From NCBI GenBank assembly GCA_948477625.1, contig CAOLNK010000005.1:1-64000 (forward strand): DNA of 64,000 nucleotides, written 5' to 3'. The translations under genes were made by a program, and so were the position numbers. How positions within the stretch are numbered: position 1 is the first letter of the stretch; each line of letters opens with the position of its first letter. Positions 34,134-41,692 of the stretch are shown piece by piece. The DNA is from an uncultured Candidatus Saccharibacteria bacterium. Lineage in GTDB: Bacteria; Patescibacteriota; Saccharimonadia; Saccharimonadales; Saccharimonadaceae. The notes beneath the pieces are model-generated. The model made no database searches, was not told the origin of the DNA, and saw only the letters and a program-made list of their open reading frames with translations.

Positions 34134-35078
34134 TTAAAACTCTTGCACGATAGTGCCGGAGCGGCGTTTGAGGGCAAGTTCGAGGTTGTCGGGATTAGTG
34201 ATGACGCCGAAGCGTTTCTTGCCCGCAAACGCCGCGATGGCTTGAATCTTGGGCAGCATCGACCCAACTCCAAAATGCCCAGCTTTGATATGTTCAATTA
34301 CCTCGCGTGGGGTAATCATACCAAGGGCGATTTGGTCGGGCTGCCCAAAGTTTAGGTAGGCATTTGGCACTGCTGTAACTGAAACAAAAATATCAGCCTT
34401 CACCAGCTCGGCGAGTTTTGCGGCGGCGAGATCTTTGTCTATCACCGCATCTACTCCCTTCAAAACTTTAAGGACTTTGGTGCGAACTACTGGGATACCG
34501 CCGCCGCCGACGGCAATCACAATCGTGCCGTTCTGAACCAGCGACATGATTTCTTTGCGTTCCACAATATCAATTGGCTTAGGTGACGGCACGACGCGGC
34601 GATAACCGCGGCCGGCGTCTTCACGCATTTCCCAACCACGCAATTTTGCTAAATGCATGGCTTCTTTAGCATCATAAAACTCACCAATTGGCTTGGTGGG
34701 ATGACGGAACGCGGGATCATTCCGGTCTACTACCACTTGTGTCACCACACTAATTACCTTCTTGCGCTGCTTGTTACGCGCAAAGGCATTATCAATTGCT
34801 TGTGAAAGCCAATAACCAATTTGCCCTTGACTCATTGCAACAGCAGTCTCCAAAGGCATAGCTGGTGCTGCCGCCGTACCCGCGTTTTCTTCATGCACGA
34901 GGATGTTCCCCACCTGCGGACCATTACCATGTGCAATAATAATTTCGTACTTTTCGGATAACTTAACGATTACTTCGCCAATCTGGCTAGCCACGGCTTT
35001 TTGAGCTTCAGCTGTAACTTCCCCATTTTGTTGCAAGGCGTTACCGCCCAGCGCAATTACCACCCTAGTTTTACTCAT
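34134..35078 (-). CDS. arcC: Carbamate kinase
   Basis: 314 residues, normal length. VIALGGNALQ at the N-terminus, AHGNGPQVG near 50, SQGQIGYWL, VVDRNDPAFRHPTKPIG, AVGGGGIPV near 190, and GSMLPKIQA near the C-terminus are diagnostic. It transfers phosphate from carbamoyl phosphate to ADP, giving ATP plus carbamate. Known as the last step of the arginine deiminase pathway; arcA and argF are not adjacent. The ATG overlaps the pseudopilin stop as ATGA. Confidence 0.95.
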   Translation of the reverse strand: MSKTRVVIALGGNALQQNGEVTAEAQKAVASQIGEVIVKLSEKYEIIIAHGNGPQVGNILVHEENAGTAAAPAMPLETAVAMSQGQIGYWLSQAIDNAFARNKQRKKVISVVTQVVVDRNDPAFRHPTKPIGEFYDAKEAMHLAKLRGWEMREDAGRGYRRVVPSPKPIDIVERKEIMSLVQNGTIVIAVGGGGIPVVRTKVLKVLKGVDAVIDKDLAAAKLAELVKADIFVSVTAVPNAYLNFGQPDQIALGMITPREVIEHIKAGHFGVGSMLPKIQAIAAFAGKKRFGVITNPDNLELALKRRSGTIVQEF

Positions 35079-35467
35079 TTTTTACCTTTTTTAATGTAGG
35101 TATCTTCCTTTTCTAATGTGGCACGCAAAGTGTATTCGCGACAGTGGTTTTCTGAGTTGCAGTTGGCAACTTCGTAGGTATAAGAACTCCCTTCGATACC
35201 TAAGTTAGTTCCGAGCGGATCAGTAAAGAACTCAGGGTCAATCACAGGCAAAACTTCTTCGTTAATCTCGGCCGGGTAATAACCATACTTAGGATAATAG
35301 TACTCTTCCAAAGCATAATACATAGCGTTGATGGCAGTTTTGCGCTCATCATCGCGATTCATCGCCTCGACATTGGCTTTTTGAATGAAGAAAATCACAA
35401 GTAGTAATGTGGCGAATGCGCCCACCACCATAAGTTCAAGGACTGTAAAGCCTTTTTTGTCTTTCAT
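35075..35467 (-). CDS. Type IV pseudopilin-like protein
   Basis: 130 residues from the ATG at 35467 (TATAAT 6 bp upstream, leaderless). KDKKGFTVLELMVVGAF is a class III prepilin leader: cleavage after Gly leaves FTVLE with Glu at position 5, followed by one membrane helix. The globular part has YYYPKYGYYPAEINE and two cysteines (ANCNSENHC) likely forming a disulfide. It should be assembled by type IV pilus or competence machinery; comEC at 60 kb is consistent with DNA uptake. Confidence 0.85.
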   Translation of the reverse strand: MKDKKGFTVLELMVVGAFATLLLVIFFIQKANVEAMNRDDERKTAINAMYYALEEYYYPKYGYYPAEINEEVLPVIDPEFFTDPLGTNLGIEGSSYTYEVANCNSENHCREYTLRATLEKEDTYIKKGKK

Positions 35468-35548
35468 GTGCTTATTATAGCATGAAATGCTATAATTGTG
35501 GATATGAGAAAAGCACTTGCCCAAACAAATGTATGATATAATAAGGTT

Positions 35549-35695
35549 GTACTATCTTTATAAAACACAATCAGCATTTTTTGTATCAAACTAGATGTTA
35601 AACCAAAAACTGGGCATCGTGTAGGACCCGATTACGGTTTAGCTTTCTAGCTTGATTGTGAATAAGGATAGTACACCCTCGCGGTGCCCTTTTTG
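35549..35695 (+). ncRNA. Candidate structured small RNA (~147 nt)
   Basis: TATAAT at 35537-35542 predicts a start near 35549. Nested pairing gives a rod: GTACTATC/GATAGTAC (35549-35556 with 35667-35674), CACAATCA/TGATTGTG (35566-35573 with 35653-35660), CTAGA/TCTAG and TAAACC/GGTTTA. It ends in CACC-CTCGC-GGTG followed by CCCTTTTT (35674-35694), an intrinsic terminator. No long reading frame. A rod with internal bulges would suit 6S RNA, but no family-specific sequence is recognised; it could also be an attenuating leader of the gene at 35848. Confidence 0.5.
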
Positions 35696-35697
35696 TT

Positions 35698-35760
35698 TGA
35701 GGCATAAATAGACTTTTGGGCTTAAGCATGACCAACGGCCGTCCAGAATGCTTTGCCTCA
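35698..35760 (+). promoter_or_regulatory. Nested hairpin in the leader of the FISUMP gene
   Basis: TGAGGCA/TGCCTCA (35698-35704 with 35754-35760) encloses AAGCAT/ATGCTT (35724-35729 with 35748-35753). It lies between the candidate RNA and the ATG at 35848; CGGAGG serves as ribosome site. Confidence 0.4.
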
Positions 35761-35847
35761 TACAGCACCGCGGATAATGATATAAATCTGTCAGAAACCT
35801 AATCACTTACGGTGGGTTGGTTTTTGATGGCAAAACGGAGGCAATAA

Positions 35848-36582
35848 ATGTACAGAAGAATCATCAAATGTAATCTATTAGGTATAGCGATGTTCGGCTT
35901 AGCTCTAATGGCTTGTTCTAACAATGCTTCCGCCACTTCCTCCCTCTCCGTTTCTCTTTCTCCCACTATAGACCTAGAGCTCGTACCTAGCGACACTAGC
36001 ACCACTAGCCAAGAAACCACCAATCTCACCATTAGCACCAACAATACCGAAGGCTTCCGTGTATTAGTAAACTCAACTGATACCACTAGTCTCATCAATG
36101 CTCACCATAGTGAGACCATCCCTACCATCACTAGCCCTACTACGCTCACTAATCTACCTACCAATACTTGGGGTCTCTACCTTGGTGCCACTAACCCAAC
36201 TGATAGTTCTACCTTCTCTCCTATAAGCCTAACTCCTACAGAATTAGTACACAACGAACTTGCCAACGCTAGTGGCACCTATAAACTCGCTGTCGGTGCT
36301 AAAGCAGATACTTCCCTTCCCGCTGGCACTTATAGTAACGAACTCGTAATATCTGTCGTAGCCGACCCAGCCAAGCTTTTCTCTGGTATCACCTATATGC
36401 AGGATATGACGCCAGACATCTGCGCTACAGCAGAAGAAAACGACACTACGCAGCTCATTGATAAACGCGACGGTAAATCCTACTGGGTCGCCAAACTCAA
36501 AGATGGAAACTGTTGGATGACGCAGAATTTAGCGCTAGACATCACGGAAGAAGGACTAAAAGCTGATGATACTGATATTTAG
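35848..36582 (+). CDS. FISUMP-type surface protein, N-terminal part up to in-frame TAG
   Basis: 244 codons from an ATG preceded by CGGAGG. A signal peptide or lipoprotein signal (FGLALMACSNNASA; LMAC is a passable lipobox) leads into a Ser/Thr-rich beta domain (about 30-175) and then the start of a FISUMP domain: MQDMTPDICATAEENDTTQLIDKRDGK is followed by YWVAKLKDGNCWMTQNLALDI. A TAG at 36580-36582 stops the frame, yet the protein clearly continues in the same frame. Either the gene is inactivated, or the amber codon is suppressed. It is the only long copy related to the five cassettes in this window. Confidence 0.8.
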   Translation: MYRRIIKCNLLGIAMFGLALMACSNNASATSSLSVSLSPTIDLELVPSDTSTTSQETTNLTISTNNTEGFRVLVNSTDTTSLINAHHSETIPTITSPTTLTNLPTNTWGLYLGATNPTDSSTFSPISLTPTELVHNELANASGTYKLAVGAKADTSLPAGTYSNELVISVVADPAKLFSGITYMQDMTPDICATAEENDTTQLIDKRDGKSYWVAKLKDGNCWMTQNLALDITEEGLKADDTDI

Positions 36583-37371
36583 GAGGATTGGAATCGAGAT
36601 TCAAAATACCCACCAAAAGCGACATTGAGGGATCATGAGTACATCTATGAAACTCTTGGAGCGAATACCTTCTCCTGGGATCTCGGACAATATGTTGTTG
36701 GATTACCTGCCAACTCAACATCATGCAAAGAATTAACTAATGATATTTCAATTTGCGATAGAGTTGGGATCATCAATGTATCAGATAGTGAATGGAAGCC
36801 AACCTTTGTTTCTAAAAACGGTGACTTTAAATATCCAGATGGTACTACTTATAGCGGTTATGTAGCCATAGACGAATCAAATCATACCTACGATTCGCAT
36901 TACTTATTGGGAAATTTCTATCAATTTAATGCTGCTACTGCTGGGACCGGAGCTCTGGTAATTAGCAATAATGTAAATGCCAAGGGCAGCATCTGCCCAA
37001 AAAATTGGTCTTTACCAACGAGTGGGACAAATGGATTTAATACTAACGGCTCACTGGCTTATCTATTAAAACAATATAATTTAGCAACCAGTTATACCAA
37101 CGGAGTAATATATAACAACGACTATAATGTAACCAAGGCTCCATTCTATTTTACACGCAGTGGTTATCTATATAATTATACTTATTATAATTACGGCCTA
37201 TCTAACGCATCTAATTATATGATGCTATTATCAAAGACATCGTATAATTCTGGGCAAGTTTATATTGGCTATATGTATGATGTAAATGGTTTTGATATCG
37301 CTACGACATATAGCTCAAATGGAAATCGTCAACATGGCGCATCAGTCCGTTGTAGGGCAATGGGGATTTAA
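36583..37371 (+). CDS. FISUMP-type surface protein, C-terminal part after the TAG
   Basis: 262 codons in the same frame as the part upstream (EDWNRDSKYPPKATL follows the TAG directly); an ATG at 36625 is available for independent initiation but has no Shine-Dalgarno. The FISUMP core continues (YNAT-like segments, SICPKNWSLPTSG, then GGSLAYLL-type positions). The tail, after FYFTRSGY, is the region homologous to the variable cassettes but ends HGASVRCRAMGI rather than PLRCL. Tyr/Asn-rich, beta-sheet-like, probably displayed outside the cell. Confidence 0.7.
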   Translation, partial: EDWNRDSKYPPKATLRDHEYIYETLGANTFSWDLGQYVVGLPANSTSCKELTNDISICDRVGIINVSDSEWKPTFVSKNGDFKYPDGTTYSGYVAIDESNHTYDSHYLLGNFYQFNAATAGTGALVISNNVNAKGSICPKNWSLPTSGTNGFNTNGSLAYLLKQYNLATSYTNGVIYNNDYNVTKAPFYFTRSGYLYNYTYYNYGLSNASNYMMLLSKTSYNSGQVYIGYMYDVNGFDIATTYSSNGNRQHGASVRCRAMGI

Positions 37372-37432
37372 ACTAGCTCCGTCTTTACAACAGCCAAATT
37401 CGTACTATCCCATCCACTCTATATATCTAATA

Positions 37433-37643
37433 CAGTACTAAGGCAGCGGAGGGGGAGACCGACGTAGCGGTTATCCGGGCCATTCGACGGGTTCACACCA
37501 GTAGCATTAAAGTAGAGGGTGTAAGCGCTAGGCGTAGCCACGCCGTCATACCGCGTACTAGAGCCACGCGACGACCACCAGTAGCCGACGATGCCAGCGT
37601 TCCAAGACTTACCATCGATAGGAGCGAGGAACCCGCTGCGCAC
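37433..37643 (-). repeat. Variable C-terminal cassette D (inverted)
   Basis: Minus-strand cassette tail-to-tail with the FISUMP gene. Begins GTGCGCAGCGGG at 37643 (the frame upstream reads LYF, so YFVRSG), encodes NAGIVGYWWSSRGSS, then VNPSNGPDNRYVGLPLRCL, then STVLDI and a stop at 37419. It shares its STVLD tail with cassette E but not with A, B and C. No promoter or start site is evident. Confidence 0.7.
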
Positions 37644-37653
37644 GAAGTAAAGA

Positions 37654-37757
37654 CCTTATCGTTTTTCTAAAAACGATAAGGCAAGAAGGCTACAATAACA
37701 GAGGTAGGCTATAAAAATTACCTTAGCAAAAAATAAAAAACGCTAAGGTCACCAACA
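37654..37757. repeat. Paired hairpins between head-to-head cassettes D and E
   Basis: CCTTATCGTTTTT/AAAAACGATAAGG (37654-37681, 13-bp stem) and a similar CCTTAGC...GCTAAGG (about 37722-37749) lie between the divergent starts of cassettes D and E. Both share the CCTTA/TAAGG end pattern. They could be terminators or recombination-linked sites. Confidence 0.5.
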
Positions 37758-37779
37758 ACACTGCTCTTGGCTATTTTTC

Positions 37780-37990
37780 GTGCGCAGCGGGTATATACAT
37801 CTAACAAACAGCGGTGTTTTTGTTGAAGCTGGAAGTTACGGTTATAGCTGGTCGTCACATTCTAAATCCAGTATAGTTGATGCATATAACCTATGGTTTG
37901 ACGAACAAGCCGTCTACCCGTCTAATAGTAATTGGCGTGCTCACGTCTTTGGTTTCCCCCTCCGCTGCCTTAGTACTGTATTAGACATGT
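37780..37990 (+). repeat. Variable C-terminal cassette E
   Basis: Begins GTGCGCAGCGGG, encodes GYSWSSHSKSS, then AYNLWFDEQAVYPSNSN, GFPLRCL, STVLDM and a stop at 37992. The frame just upstream is broken by two extra bases relative to YFVRSG. It is the most divergent of the five in its centre and more AT-rich. Confidence 0.68.
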
Positions 37991-38032
37991 AGAGGGGAGA
38001 TGGGTGGTATGTTAGAATAATTTTGTGGATAA

Positions 38033-38113
38033 TCGTCCATGGAGTCCAAAAGTAGCCGAGTTCACTCCTCCGCTCACTGGCGGCCTTCGTTCTAAAGATC
38101 GTGAAGTTCTCCT
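38033..38113 (+). repeat. Conserved structured leader block, copy B
   Basis: Starts near ATCGTCCATGGAG. Outer stem GAGTTCAC (38058-38065) with GTGAAGTTC (38101-38109, one bulge, one G-U) enclosing CCGCT/GGCGG (38070-38083). About 120 bp precede cassette B. Confidence 0.65.
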
Positions 38114-38231
38114 CTAAGGCTTTTGGAGAGAAGCGTGAGGCTTGGATAATTTGAGCTACGGCGCAAAAATGAATAATTGAACTTCTGAACCTGCGCGAGA
38201 TTGTGGGGTAGTTTGTTCTGTTTTGAGGAAC

Positions 38232-38434
38232 GTGCGCAGCGGACGTATCAATCTGACTGTGACGGCAGGTACCTTTGGGTACGCTGGCCAGAACGGCTAC
38301 GGGTGGTCGTCGCGCGCTGCCGCTTATACCTCTAGTACTTCAGCTACTGCTTACAACCTCGAATTCAATGAGTCGACGGTTTACCCGTCGAACGGCCCGA
38401 ACAATCGCTGGAACGGTTTCCCCCTCCGCTGCCT
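38232..38434 (+). repeat. Variable C-terminal cassette B
   Basis: Begins GTGCGCAGCGGA, encodes AGTFGYAGQNGYGWSSRAA, then AYNLEFNESTVYPSNGPNN, and RWNGFPLRCL. Its T run after GCTGCC is one base short of keeping the FFAAVGADL tail of cassette A in frame. A terminator and tRNA-Met follow directly. Confidence 0.7.
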
Positions 38435-38465
38435 TTTTTGCCGCGGTGGGTGCCGATCTTTAAGC

Positions 38466-38496
38466 AAAAAGATGTTGCTATCCACAACATCTTTTT
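38466..38496 (+). terminator. Intrinsic terminator after cassette B
   Basis: AAAAAGATGTTG/CAACATCTTTTT, a 12-bp stem with a 7-nt loop. Confidence 0.85.
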
Positions 38497-38508
38497 GAAT
38501 AATTTCAA

Positions 38509-38585
38509 TGGTAGTACCGACTGGGTTCGAACCAGTGACCTTGGGCTTATGAGTCCCACGCTCTAACCAACTGAGCTACGGTACC
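38509..38585 (-). tRNA. tRNA-Met (CAT), elongator-type
   Basis: Acceptor GGTACCG/CGGTACT, anticodon loop CTCATAA, T-loop TTCGAAC, encoded ACCA. The sequence resembles elongator tRNA-Met; a lysidine-modified tRNA-Ile cannot be excluded from sequence alone. Confidence 0.9.
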
Positions 38586-38589
38586 AGAA

Positions 38590-38610
38590 CTTCTGGCGGA
38601 AGGGACAGGA
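38590..38610. repeat. 21-bp duplicate of the tRNA-Ser 3' end (att-like)
   Basis: Exact copy of 38689-38709, which covers the 3' end and CCA of the tRNA-Ser gene; the copies start 99 bp apart. The arrangement resembles attL/attR left by integration into a tRNA gene. Confidence 0.75.
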
Positions 38611-38692
38611 AGCCTTGCTATGCTCGGAATCCAGTCTACTTTCTCAAAGAGAAAGCTTTTTGTAAGACCCGTTGGGCCTTCCAAAAACCTTC

Positions 38693-38779
38693 TGGCGGAA
38701 GGGACAGGATTCGAACCTGCGAAGCTATTAACTTGCCGGTTTTCAAGACCGGTGCCATCAACCACTCGGCCACCCTTCC
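38693..38779 (-). tRNA. tRNA-Ser (TGA)
   Basis: Class II tRNA: acceptor GGAAGGG/CCCTTCC, anticodon stem CCGGT/ACCGG with loop CTTGAAA, long variable arm, T-loop TTCGAAT, encoded GCCA end. Confidence 0.95.
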
Positions 38780-38828
38780 GTATCTGATTGTATCATAGTT
38801 CCTTCTCAATGGCAATCTACGCAGACAA

Positions 38829-39746
38829 TTAGATAGTCTTAGTATTAGCCAGTAGTTCCGCAAAGACCGGTTGCATTTTTTGAAAATACCATTCAATCTC
38901 TTGCGGATCATCCGCAAATTTAACGGAATGCTTGAGAAAATTAAGTATTGTTACATAAATAATTTGCTGATGAAAATTCTCCGGGCGAGAGCCATCATAA
39001 AGTCCATCAAAAAATCCTTTGGTAAACGCACGTCGTTTATGATTTTCTGGAAGCAGATTCCAAGTCATCTGGTAGTGAAAGTTTAACACATCATAACTGA
39101 TTTTCATGGCTGCAATATCAATAAAACATTGTTTGCCTACACTATCAACAATAATATTTGAGCATTTGATGTCACCATGAATAAGTTGGGGCGTCAATGC
39201 GCGAAAAGTTCCAGTGGCATGATTAAAGGTATCAATAAGTAATTGGACTTGATTAAGATTGCAAAAGCGACATAGCGCGTTGTAAAGTTGTGGAGTATTT
39301 AGGAGTTGAGCGTAAAGCCGGTTACCGTCTTCAGTAAGATTATCTATATTATCAGTAGGAATATATGTAGCAATGTCGGACGTAGCATAATTTTTGAGTT
39401 TGCGAATGGTGCGACCGGCATCAACACCAGCTTGATGAGTTTCAGATAAAGTATATGTCTGCTCACTCAGAGCATCAAGGTTATAGCCCGGAACATAACG
39501 ATAAAGATAAAAAGCTTTTGGAGTAGCACCATAATATCCATAGCCGAGATATTCTAAGGATTTGATTCCAGTTTGTTGATAAATTTCACAAATTTTTTGA
39601 AATTTAATAATATCAGCTTCTGTAATCTGACGCTTAGGGATTTTAAGACAATAGTTGATGTGGTCCATTTGAAACTTGAAAACTCGCGCACCACTATGTC
39701 CTCCTAAAATTTCGTCAAATTTTAAGCACGTAGCCATAATTATCAT
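38829..39746 (-). CDS. APH/choline-kinase-family phosphotransferase
   Basis: 305 residues (an ATG at 39737 is an alternative start). Protein-kinase-like small-molecule kinase: N-lobe with HINYCLKIPK, hinge AFYLYRYVPG, catalytic loop LIHGDIKCSNIIVD near 192 and metal motif FIDIAAM near 210. It belongs to the aminoglycoside phosphotransferase clan (PF01636-like). The substrate cannot be told from sequence; choline, sugar or antibiotic are possible. Isolated between tRNA-Ser and thyA. Confidence 0.8.
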   Translation of the reverse strand: MIIMATCLKFDEILGGHSGARVFKFQMDHINYCLKIPKRQITEADIIKFQKICEIYQQTGIKSLEYLGYGYYGATPKAFYLYRYVPGYNLDALSEQTYTLSETHQAGVDAGRTIRKLKNYATSDIATYIPTDNIDNLTEDGNRLYAQLLNTPQLYNALCRFCNLNQVQLLIDTFNHATGTFRALTPQLIHGDIKCSNIIVDSVGKQCFIDIAAMKISYDVLNFHYQMTWNLLPENHKRRAFTKGFFDGLYDGSRPENFHQQIIYVTILNFLKHSVKFADDPQEIEWYFQKMQPVFAELLANTKTI

Positions 39747-39819
39747 GATAACATATCAAAGATTTTTTACACAAAAGTTAGTTTGTCTGTTAAGATAATA
39801 CTAATAGAGGAGGTCACAG

Positions 39820-40737
39820 ATGAGAGGTGAATATCGGCCATATGCGGAACGCACGCCAGACGAACAGTATAAGAACTTAATTCGGACAATCTTGAAAGAT
39901 GGGGTAAAAAGCCCTTCGCCGATGGTAGATGAAAACGGCAATGAGATTAATACGATTGACCTATTGGGCGCGCCAGTGATACGGTTTGATTTGCTGAAAA
40001 ATGGTGTGCCGTTTTTGACAGAACGAAGCTTAAAAGGGTTTTGGCGAGGCGCTGTGGGTGAACTTTTGGCCTTTGTGAATGGAGCGCATACCCAAGCAGA
40101 ACTGGAAGAATTTGGTTGCAAGTGGTGGAAGTCTTGGTGCACCGAGAAAAAGTGCGCAAAGCGCGGGCTGGAGACTGGAGATTTGGGCCCGGGGTCTTAT
40201 GGAGCGGCGTTTGCAAATTTTCCAACTACTGAAGGTAAACCTTATAATCAATTTGTAGAGATTATTAAGCAAATTAGAGAACGTCCGGAACTAAAGACAC
40301 ATTTTATCTCACCATGGATTCCGCAGTATATCATTCGCAATAAAGATTTTCAGCAGAAGGTGGTGGTATGCCCGTGCCATGGGTGGATGCACTTCCGGAT
40401 TTTGAACAATAAGCTGCACTTGGTGATGTTCCAACGTAGTTGTGATGTGTTAATTGGTTGCCCGAGCAACTGGGTACAATATTCAGCGTTTTTGCTAGCG
40501 ATGGCGGAAGTTTTGGATTTGGAGCCAGGCGAGTTTATTCATATGATTTCTGATGCTCACTTATATGAGAACCAGTTGCCATGGGTAAACCAGATTCTGG
40601 AACGCGAGAGCAAACCATTCCCCACACTCACGATTACTAATAGTCATGACAGCATTTTTGATTACCGGCCAGCCGACTTTGAACTGAGCGATTATGAGCC
40701 AGGCGAATCGATTAAGGGCATTCCGGTAGGAATTTAG
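39820..40737 (+). CDS. thyA: Thymidylate synthase
   Basis: 305 residues. Converts dUMP and methylene-THF to dTMP. Signatures: TERSLKGFWRGAVGELLAFV, FGCKWWKSW (usual WDEWA region, divergent), LGPGSYGAAF (usual LGPVYG), the catalytic Cys in CPCHGWM near 186, QRSCDVLIGCPSN near 204, and SDAHLYENQ near 250. AGAGGAGG precedes the ATG. It heads a three-gene operon with the dCMP deaminase fusion (1 bp gap) and a HIT protein, a compact dTMP supply unit. Confidence 0.95.
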   Translation: MRGEYRPYAERTPDEQYKNLIRTILKDGVKSPSPMVDENGNEINTIDLLGAPVIRFDLLKNGVPFLTERSLKGFWRGAVGELLAFVNGAHTQAELEEFGCKWWKSWCTEKKCAKRGLETGDLGPGSYGAAFANFPTTEGKPYNQFVEIIKQIRERPELKTHFISPWIPQYIIRNKDFQQKVVVCPCHGWMHFRILNNKLHLVMFQRSCDVLIGCPSNWVQYSAFLLAMAEVLDLEPGEFIHMISDAHLYENQLPWVNQILERESKPFPTLTITNSHDSIFDYRPADFELSDYEPGESIKGIPVGI

Positions 40738-40738
40738 T

Positions 40739-41692
40739 ATGGACGAGAATTGGCTTGCAAATGTAAAAATTGCCCAAAAATCTGGGCGGACAGTGGGGTT
40801 AGTTCAGGGCTCATGGGACTTATTCCACCTAGGACATTTGCGCTATATTATGAAAGCACGCGCGCTATGTGATTTCTTGGTGATTGCGATGGATAGCGAC
40901 GAAAAAATCCGCAAGCGTAAGGGGCCGACCCGCCCCGTGATTCCGGAAAAGGAGCGCTATGATTTTATCCGCTTGCTCAACATTGCGGATGCGATTGTAA
41001 TTAAGCAAGTAGGCGAGCCAAAGTGGCATTTGATTAAAACCGTGCGACCAGACGTGCTAATTGCGATTAAGGAAAATTATTCAGACGAACAAATTGAGCA
41101 ACTGGAGAAATACTGTGGACGGGTGGCAGTACTACCAAGGCAGGCTAAAACTTCAACCTCGGATAAAATTCGCCAAATTACTTTACAAAGCCGGTTGCGC
41201 AAAGTGGAAGGCGTGGAAGAAAAGGTAGCCAAAGCAGCGACCGGGATGAAGCGACGGATTCATTATTCTAAGGATATGCCGGAGCCAATACCAGGGCTAC
41301 TGAAAGAGTTAAGAAATTCAACGGATGACGTTTGTCCGACGGCGGCGGCATGTTTTTGGAATGGACAGTGGATGTACGGGACAAATCAGATTGACTTTAC
41401 CATTTCAGAATATGACGTGACAAACCGTACGGAGTTGTTTTATGATACCGTGGAGCATGCAGAAATTAATTTGCTGAAAAAACTTGGCAAGGTGAAGAGC
41501 CTGGAAGATACGCCGTTTTATGTGACGTTGTTCCCCTGCGATGATTGTATGAAAGTCTTGGCAAACAAGGGCGTGAAAGAGGTCTATTATCTAGAAGATC
41601 ATGCTGAACGTAACTGGAGCAAGCGTTCGCACGCTTTGGCCGAGAAAAAAGGCATTAAAACCGTCTGTTTGGTGAAGGAGGAAAATGAATAA
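40739..41692 (+). CDS. Fusion of cytidylyltransferase-like and dCMP deaminase-like domains
   Basis: 317 residues. Residues 18-150 are a nucleotidyltransferase of the GlmU/RfaE2/glycerol-phosphate cytidylyltransferase type: GSWDLFHLGHLRYI (HLGH at 30-33) and RPVIPEKERYDFI. Residues about 185-317 are a zinc cytidine/deoxycytidylate deaminase: CPTAAACFWNGQWMYGTN, HAEINLL near 240 (His ligand and catalytic Glu) and PCDDC near 265-269 (two Cys ligands). The deaminase half makes dUMP for the adjacent thyA. The role of the transferase half is uncertain. Its end overlaps the next ATG by 8 bp. Confidence 0.88.
   Translation: MDENWLANVKIAQKSGRTVGLVQGSWDLFHLGHLRYIMKARALCDFLVIAMDSDEKIRKRKGPTRPVIPEKERYDFIRLLNIADAIVIKQVGEPKWHLIKTVRPDVLIAIKENYSDEQIEQLEKYCGRVAVLPRQAKTSTSDKIRQITLQSRLRKVEGVEEKVAKAATGMKRRIHYSKDMPEPIPGLLKELRNSTDDVCPTAAACFWNGQWMYGTNQIDFTISEYDVTNRTELFYDTVEHAEINLLKKLGKVKSLEDTPFYVTLFPCDDCMKVLANKGVKEVYYLEDHAERNWSKRSHALAEKKGIKTVCLVKEENE

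Noticed and set aside
35549..35695. tmRNA, RNase P RNA or SRP RNA
   Set aside because: None of the invariant sequence motifs of these RNAs is visible; only a generic rod fold.
37654..37757. CRISPR-like repeat pair
   Set aside because: Only two hairpins with differing loops, no regular spacing, no cas genes.
6306..38434. Diversity-generating retroelement variable repeats
   Set aside because: The tails have a lectin-like look and a constant GC-rich 3' end, but there is no reverse transcriptase, no template repeat with adenine-biased differences, and third codon positions vary. Kept only as a weak alternative.
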